DNA from: Bdellovibrio sp. GT3 | GTDB lineage: Bacteria > Bdellovibrionota > Bdellovibrionia > Bdellovibrionales > Bdellovibrionaceae | Direction of reading: 5' to 3' | DNA: 64,000 bases | Assembly (NCBI RefSeq): GCF_037996765.1 | Contig: NZ_JBBNAD010000005.1 | Location: 1,396,001 to 1,460,000 of the forward strand | Part shown: positions 59,609-64,000 of the stretch, in pieces | How the letters are laid out: each line of letters begins with the position of its first letter | How positions within the stretch are numbered: position 1 is the first letter of the stretch | Translations under genes and position numbers: made by a program | The notes under the pieces: model-generated | Told to the model about the DNA's origin: nothing | Databases searched by the model: none | What the model saw: only the letters and a program-made list of their open reading frames with translations

Positions 59609-60718
59609 TCAGAGCGCAGTTATTTCGCGGATCCAAGGGTGATTTAGTTTTCCCTTACCGATGTCCAGTCTGACTCTGTTGTAGAGATTCACCTTTTCGT
59701 AGAGTTGTGAAGAGACCCGAATATCCTGTGGGAGAATCAGCGAGGATTTGGTATTCGAAACCTGAATGTGGTAGGTGATGTAGTGTCTTCCTGAACGAAC
59801 ACGGTGCATTTGGGTGTAGTGCCCCTCCACAATTCCTTCAACTATAATTGAAGGTGAGCGATCCAGCTTGATGTTAATTTCAGAAAAAAGCGCGGTGCCG
59901 CCAAACGGAATGGCGAATGCAAGAACCAGAATACTTTCAACGATAATGCGATGACCCCGCGATGACTTTCTGAAGATGTAACCTATGATAGCGACCAGAA
60001 TAACAGCGGCAAGAGTACTGGCTATAAGAGCCGATCGTGCAAGTTCAACAGAGTTCACATACACATCTTCGCGCAAACGCATCCATTGAAGAACGCTTGC
60101 AAAGGCATAACCTGCAAATCCCCAAATCAATGATTCAGAGACAAGTGCTTTCCATGCAAAGGTGTCTGATTCGCGCGGTTGCTTTTCAATCTGTTCAATT
60201 TGCTTGGAGAGTTTTGCGAAAAGAACGGCAATGGTGTTGTCGCTGCGCTGGTCGCCGGGAAATCGGGCTTGAATAAAACCGCCGCTGCCGGCGATCCAGA
60301 GACAGCCGTGTGAGAATAGTTCTGTGATCAAGCCTCGGCATTCTGAGTCGCTTTGAATCTTGCGCATAAAGCCCGTATTGTCGGATGCGATATAGATCAA
60401 TTCATCAAACTGAAGATCCCGTGTCTGGATTTCATCAGCAAAGCCCCATTTTTTAAACCAGCGATCCAGTTTGGACTCTTTTGTCAGTTTAAAAGTGATA
60501 TCGCGGGAATAACTTCTGTTCCAAGTGGTGAGCTGCTGCTTGGCACGGCCTTTTGCTATGTAGGAGAAAAGTTCAATACCTTCGTGCTGACTGGTGGTGC
60601 CTATCATTTTTTGTAAAGCAATGTGGCGATTTCCCAATCGGAATAGGAATGCACCGACAGTGATGATGAGCTTCAATAGTATCCACATAAATAAATTATT
60701 GTCTTTTGAAAGATTCAT
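59609..60718 (-). CDS. Membrane protein of unknown function
   Basis: A 369-residue protein with an N-terminal hydrophobic segment (FMWILLKLIITVGAFLF) and two central ones (AGYAFASVL; SALIASTLAAVILVAIIGYIF and the following SILVLAFAIPFGGTALF). The middle soluble part contains a CRGLITELFSHGC pair, and the C-terminal domain is beta-rich (SIIVEGIVEGHYTQM, HYITYHIQVS). No family recognised. The start could also be the ATG at 60688; neither has a good ribosome-binding site. Confidence 0.65.
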   Translation of the reverse strand: MNLSKDNNLFMWILLKLIITVGAFLFRLGNRHIALQKMIGTTSQHEGIELFSYIAKGRAKQQLTTWNRSYSRDITFKLTKESKLDRWFKKWGFADEIQTRDLQFDELIYIASDNTGFMRKIQSDSECRGLITELFSHGCLWIAGSGGFIQARFPGDQRSDNTIAVLFAKLSKQIEQIEKQPRESDTFAWKALVSESLIWGFAGYAFASVLQWMRLREDVYVNSVELARSALIASTLAAVILVAIIGYIFRKSSRGHRIIVESILVLAFAIPFGGTALFSEINIKLDRSPSIIVEGIVEGHYTQMHRVRSGRHYITYHIQVSNTKSSLILPQDIRVSSQLYEKVNLYNRVRLDIGKGKLNHPWIREITAL

Positions 60719-60777
60719 GTCCAGACATTCCGACCTGGTGGGACTTCTTTTATAATTGTTCAGTCGAAAGGGGATTT

Positions 60778-62112
60778 ATGCGTTCAATCTTGATAATGCT
60801 GACGACACTGTTGTTTTTGGGTTCCTGTGCTCATAAGAAAAATGTCGGTCAGGAAAGTAATGGCGAAGGTTGGTTGATATTAAAGGGTGCACGCCTTATT
60901 GATGGCATGGGCGGAATTCCCCGGGATAACGTAAATATTGTTTTGAAGGATGACCGCATTCAGTCGATTCTGGATCCCAAAGAAGCACTGCCTCCGCGAG
61001 CGAAAGTTCTGGAGCTAGAGGGTAAAACGGTGATTCCTGCCTTGATGTCGTCGCACATTCATTTGGGCATGACCAAAGGGGTCGATGTTGGGTCCCGGAA
61101 TATTTCTGCTGAAAATGATCTAAGTCAGCTCTACAAGTTTTCCAAATACGGTGTGGGTGCAGTTTTGTCTCTGGGTACGGATGGTGATGAGATCTACAAA
61201 ATCCGCGCAGACAGTCAAAGAAGTGACAGTTCCCTGCCGCGGGTTTTGACAGCGGGAAGGGGATTTGGCGTACCTAATGGAGCACCTCCGATGGATATGG
61301 GAATTGATCATGTGTATCGGCCTCGAACTGTGGCGGAGGCACGTAAGCAGCTTAAAGATCTTTTAGCAAAGCAGCCCGATGTTATTAAAATTTGGGTGGA
61401 TGATTTTCATGGAAAGATGAAAAAGAAAATGGACCCGGCAATCTACAAGGCACTGATTAAGGATGCCCACGCCAATAAGGTGCCCGTGGCAGCCCACGTT
61501 TACTATTTGCAAGATGCCAAACTTTTGGTGCAGGCAGGTGTGGACATATTGGCGCACAGTGTGCGGGATCAGGATGTCGATTTGGAACTGGCGTCCTTGA
61601 TGAAAACCAAAAACGTCGCCTACATACCGACTCTGTCAGTGGATGAATCACAGTTTATTTACGAAAAGAAACATACCTGGATGGATGAGCCATTTTTTCA
61701 AGGAGCCCTGGATGCAGGTGTGATGTCGTGGTTGCAAACATCTTACAAAGCCAATCCCGCAGCTCGTGAATCATTGAGTCAGGCCCAGAAGAATGTCATG
61801 ACATTATATAAAGCAGGAATCGTAATAGGACTGGGGACTGATTCGGGTGCGAACCAGGCACGAATTCAAGGTTTTAGCGAACACCGTGAAATGGAACTTT
61901 TGGTGGATGCCGGCATTGAGCCGCTGGAGGTCCTGCGTATGGCCACGGTCAATAATGCCAATATCCTCGGGTTGACAAAAGACTATGCGGGAATTCAACC
62001 GAAAATGAAGGCGAATTTGATCGTGTTGGATGCCGACCCCTCAGAGGACATCCGTAACACGCAGAAGATAAACACTGTCTTTATTAACGGCCGAATTATC
62101 GAAAGACATTAA
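60778..62112 (+). CDS. Amidohydrolase-family lipoprotein
   Basis: A 444-residue exported hydrolase; AAAGGGG precedes the ATG at 60778, and the signal ends in LFLGSC. Metal residues of the amidohydrolase barrel are visible: SSHIHLG, VIKIWVDD (carbamylated-Lys position), VAAHVYYL, ILAHSV, and GLGTDSGAN (Asp). The wording GARLIDGMGGIPRDNVNIVL at the start and KANLIVLDADP at the end give the two halves of the outer beta domain. The group includes imidazolonepropionase- and prolidase-like enzymes. The 3' end overlaps gltS by 17 bases tail to tail. Confidence 0.88.
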   Translation: MRSILIMLTTLLFLGSCAHKKNVGQESNGEGWLILKGARLIDGMGGIPRDNVNIVLKDDRIQSILDPKEALPPRAKVLELEGKTVIPALMSSHIHLGMTKGVDVGSRNISAENDLSQLYKFSKYGVGAVLSLGTDGDEIYKIRADSQRSDSSLPRVLTAGRGFGVPNGAPPMDMGIDHVYRPRTVAEARKQLKDLLAKQPDVIKIWVDDFHGKMKKKMDPAIYKALIKDAHANKVPVAAHVYYLQDAKLLVQAGVDILAHSVRDQDVDLELASLMKTKNVAYIPTLSVDESQFIYEKKHTWMDEPFFQGALDAGVMSWLQTSYKANPAARESLSQAQKNVMTLYKAGIVIGLGTDSGANQARIQGFSEHREMELLVDAGIEPLEVLRMATVNNANILGLTKDYAGIQPKMKANLIVLDADPSEDIRNTQKINTVFINGRIIERH

Positions 62113-63277
62113 GACAGAAGGTAATGACGGCGGCATTGAAAAAATCAATAAAGCACGAGCCTACCAAGGGCACGACTAAGAATGCTTTTGGTGCAGGACC
62201 GTATTTTTGGCTTAAGGACTGCATGTTAGCCATAGCATTGGCCGTGGTTCCCATCATAAAGCCTGTGTAACCCGCGCCAATCACGGCTCCTTCGTAGTCC
62301 TTGCCGGTGGCCCAAAAAGCCGGTCCGACAGCTGTGACTGCGACAAGGATTGTTTGCACAGTCAGGAAAACTAAAATTGGTAAGGCTGCATTTTTTAGCT
62401 CCTCCAAGCGCAAACTCATGATGGCCATGGCGATGAACAAGGTCAGGGCCACTCCGCCGATCTCCTCCATCCATTCTGGTTGGATATGGAAAAGGTTTGT
62501 GAAGTCCTCGATGTTTCTAAATATCGCAGCGACAACCATTGAGCCGATATAGATGGGCAAAGTGATTCCCAAAGCAACAATCCAAGTTGAAACATAAGAA
62601 CCCAGGCCCATGATCAGAATCAAAGCCAGAAAGTGCAGCAGCAGATCGCGACCCGGAAATGCTTTCAAGAAGTGGGAGTCATCCACTCTGGCATGGCCTC
62701 GGGAAGCGTGACCTTTTAAATTGTGTTTATGAATCAAATAAGTCGCCAGAGGTGCACCGATCAAACCACCCAGCAGGATACCGCCCATCGCGGATGTGAT
62801 TCCGATGATGGAGGCGTTTTCAACTCCGGCGGCTTCAAAAGCTGGTGCAAATGCCAATGCTGTACCGGGACCACCAGTTAACGAAACTGCGCCGGTCAAG
62901 ACACCCATCAAGGGATGTACGCCCATGACTTTGGCGGCACCGATTCCCGCTAGCACCTGAAGTAACAATCCAACGATTGAAAGCAACAGAAAATAGACCA
63001 CCATCTTTCCGCCTTGCTTCAACAGGCGAAACGAAGCTGCATATCCGACCGAGGCGAAAAAGGCGATCATCAGGGGAGTTTCAAAGGACTTGTCGAATTG
63101 GAACTCGATCCAGCCTTGGGATTTCAAAACAGAAATAACAATGGCGACGAGAACACCACCAATGACAGGGGATGGCAGATTGTATCTATCGATAAAAGTA
63201 ATTTTTGATTTTAGAAAGCGGCCCAAATAGACCACAAGGACTGCGAACGCGACGGTTTGAATGGATGATAAACTCAT
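62096..63277 (-). CDS. gltS: Sodium/glutamate symporter
   Basis: A 393-residue inner-membrane carrier with about ten helices. YNLPSPVIGG near the N-terminus, GGPGTALAFAPAFE in the first half and YTGFMMGTTANAMANM in the second are typical of GltS (ESS family), which takes up glutamate with Na+. The two inverted repeat halves carry the conserved Gly-rich segments. It is divergent from the next locus. Glutamate uptake fits aspA and an amino-acid-based metabolism. Confidence 0.92.
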   Translation of the reverse strand: MSLSSIQTVAFAVLVVYLGRFLKSKITFIDRYNLPSPVIGGVLVAIVISVLKSQGWIEFQFDKSFETPLMIAFFASVGYAASFRLLKQGGKMVVYFLLLSIVGLLLQVLAGIGAAKVMGVHPLMGVLTGAVSLTGGPGTALAFAPAFEAAGVENASIIGITSAMGGILLGGLIGAPLATYLIHKHNLKGHASRGHARVDDSHFLKAFPGRDLLLHFLALILIMGLGSYVSTWIVALGITLPIYIGSMVVAAIFRNIEDFTNLFHIQPEWMEEIGGVALTLFIAMAIMSLRLEELKNAALPILVFLTVQTILVAVTAVGPAFWATGKDYEGAVIGAGYTGFMMGTTANAMANMQSLSQKYGPAPKAFLVVPLVGSCFIDFFNAAVITFCLNVFR

Positions 63278-63368
63278 GTCTCAAGATTAAACGGCTCAAA
63301 GGGGGGCTGTCTAGGGTGCGTCGCGATATTGGGTTTACAAGACGGGGTAAAGCTCATAGATTGATCCT

Positions 63369-63728
63369 ATGATTCGCGCTGTTGTCGTTCATATTATGAT
63401 TGTGTTCAGCCTGCTCAATATTTGGAGCGTGGGCTTTGCATCACAATTTGACGACTGTTGTGAATCCCAGGTCGAGCTGACTTCGGGTGCCTTTCATGAT
63501 GAATCTTCTCAACAAGTTAAATTAGTTAGTGAAAGTCATCAGGACGAGGATTGCGCAACTCAATGTGTTGATTGCGTGATTTGCCATAGTCAGTGCAATC
63601 AGCACGGTTTGATGAGTTTTTCTTCTCAACTATTGGGAATTGAATTACAGCAAGTATACAGAGCAGCTGCACTGGCGGATTACTCAGAAGCTCCTCTGCG
63701 CTCACAGAAAGAACCTCCTCGGGTTTAA
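63369..63728 (+). CDS. Small exported Cys/His-rich protein, probable metal-locus accessory
   Basis: A 119-residue protein with a signal peptide (MIRAVVVHIMIVFSLLNIWSVGFA). The mature part has DDCCES and then DCATQCVDCVICHSQCNQH, seven or more cysteines plus several His, which could bind Cu, Zn or Cd. It stands 83 bases upstream of a probable TolC-type gene. Cys/His-rich small exported proteins are often found at the front of heavy-metal efflux operons; the link is inference. Confidence 0.68.
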   Translation: MIRAVVVHIMIVFSLLNIWSVGFASQFDDCCESQVELTSGAFHDESSQQVKLVSESHQDEDCATQCVDCVICHSQCNQHGLMSFSSQLLGIELQQVYRAAALADYSEAPLRSQKEPPRV

Positions 63729-63811
63729 GCACCCGTCATCTCTAATTAAAAAATGAAACAGATTTTTTGTCAGACCCCGTATTAGGTTTGGCTTTCATCA
63801 GGATATTTATA

Positions 63812-64000
63812 ATGAAAATTATTTTTCTGTCGTCGCTGCTGTTAGTTGCAGTGGCCTCTAAGGCGAATCAAGAGGGTTTAACTCATCAACATGGGTTTCA
63901 TAGTGAGTGTCCTTTGCCCAAAAACCCGCAAGAGGTGATCTCGTGCGTGATCACTCATCATCCTAATGCTAAAAGAGCATCCTTGGAATTGGATCAATCC
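63812..64000 (+). CDS. Partial TolC-family outer-membrane efflux protein (start only)
   Basis: The gene runs off the right edge; 63 residues are visible from an ATG with AGGA 11 bases upstream. The product has a signal peptide (MKIIFLSSLLLVAVASKA) and then a His-containing segment (LTHQHGFHSE) and ISCVITHHPNAKRASLELDQS, which fits the N-terminal start of the first helix of CzcC/CusC-type proteins. Probably a metal or drug efflux operon begins here. With so little sequence this is tentative. Confidence 0.55.
   Translation, partial: MKIIFLSSLLLVAVASKANQEGLTHQHGFHSECPLPKNPQEVISCVITHHPNAKRASLELDQS

Noticed and set aside
1-64000. Prophage, insertion sequence, integron, CRISPR, rRNA and tRNA genes
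   Set aside because: No transposase, integrase, phage structural gene, spaced repeat or cloverleaf was noticed in either strand. The single HNH protein is not enough to claim a mobile element.

Overview
The window looks like chromosomal DNA of a Gram-negative, motile delta-type bacterium, most likely a Bdellovibrio relative (Bdellovibrionota). This is inferred from the roughly balanced base composition, the very high density of small exported proteins and lipoproteins, the chemotaxis, PilZ and hybrid-kinase content, several cell-wall enzymes, and a bacterial topoisomerase VI. No database was searched. I saw no rRNA, tRNA, CRISPR array, insertion sequence or prophage gene.

Layout. 1-7.4 kb: partial lipoprotein, YihY/BrkB membrane protein, lysine-rich repeat lipoprotein, a phospholipid operon on the minus strand (CdsA, PlsC-like acyltransferase, metallo-hydrolase), a sigma-54 response regulator, and serA. 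7.5-13.4 kb: exported proteins, including a double periplasmic-binding-protein fusion and a lipoprotein with an FGE-like C-terminus. 13.5-19.5 kb: a minus-strand cluster BolA-GrxD-DUF2892-GlcD-type oxidase, an LTA-synthase-like enzyme, and a PilZ / cyclic-nucleotide-domain pair. 19.6-24.9 kb: a potentially structured non-coding stretch, an HNH protein, the two-gene topoisomerase VI operon and two small paralogous lipoproteins. 25-31.2 kb: a possibly decayed Cys-rich gene, a GT39 glycosyltransferase, an NAPE-PLD-like lipoprotein, aspA and mtgA.

31.4-39.0 kb is the most distinctive part: six consecutive plus-strand genes that all encode exported, mostly cysteine-rich proteins of no family I recognise. 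Two of them (35405-36538 and 38165-39040) share a visible motif series, and a cluster of GGAACA repeats precedes the first gene. I read this as one unit building an envelope or extracellular structure; that function is inference.

39-53 kb: HPPD-like dioxygenase, small proteins, a hybrid histidine kinase with a REC/PilZ-like partner, an L,D-transpeptidase-type enzyme, lipoproteins, an RRM protein, cytochrome bd oxidase (cydAB), a PrpF-family protein and an SLT transglycosylase. 53-57.5 kb: a chemotaxis cassette of a soluble triple-PAS receptor, CheR and a triple-CheW protein, with no CheA or CheB nearby. 57.6-64 kb: a MocA-like nucleotidyltransferase, exported proteins, a BON protein, an amidohydrolase lipoprotein, GltS, and the start of a probable TolC-type efflux locus.
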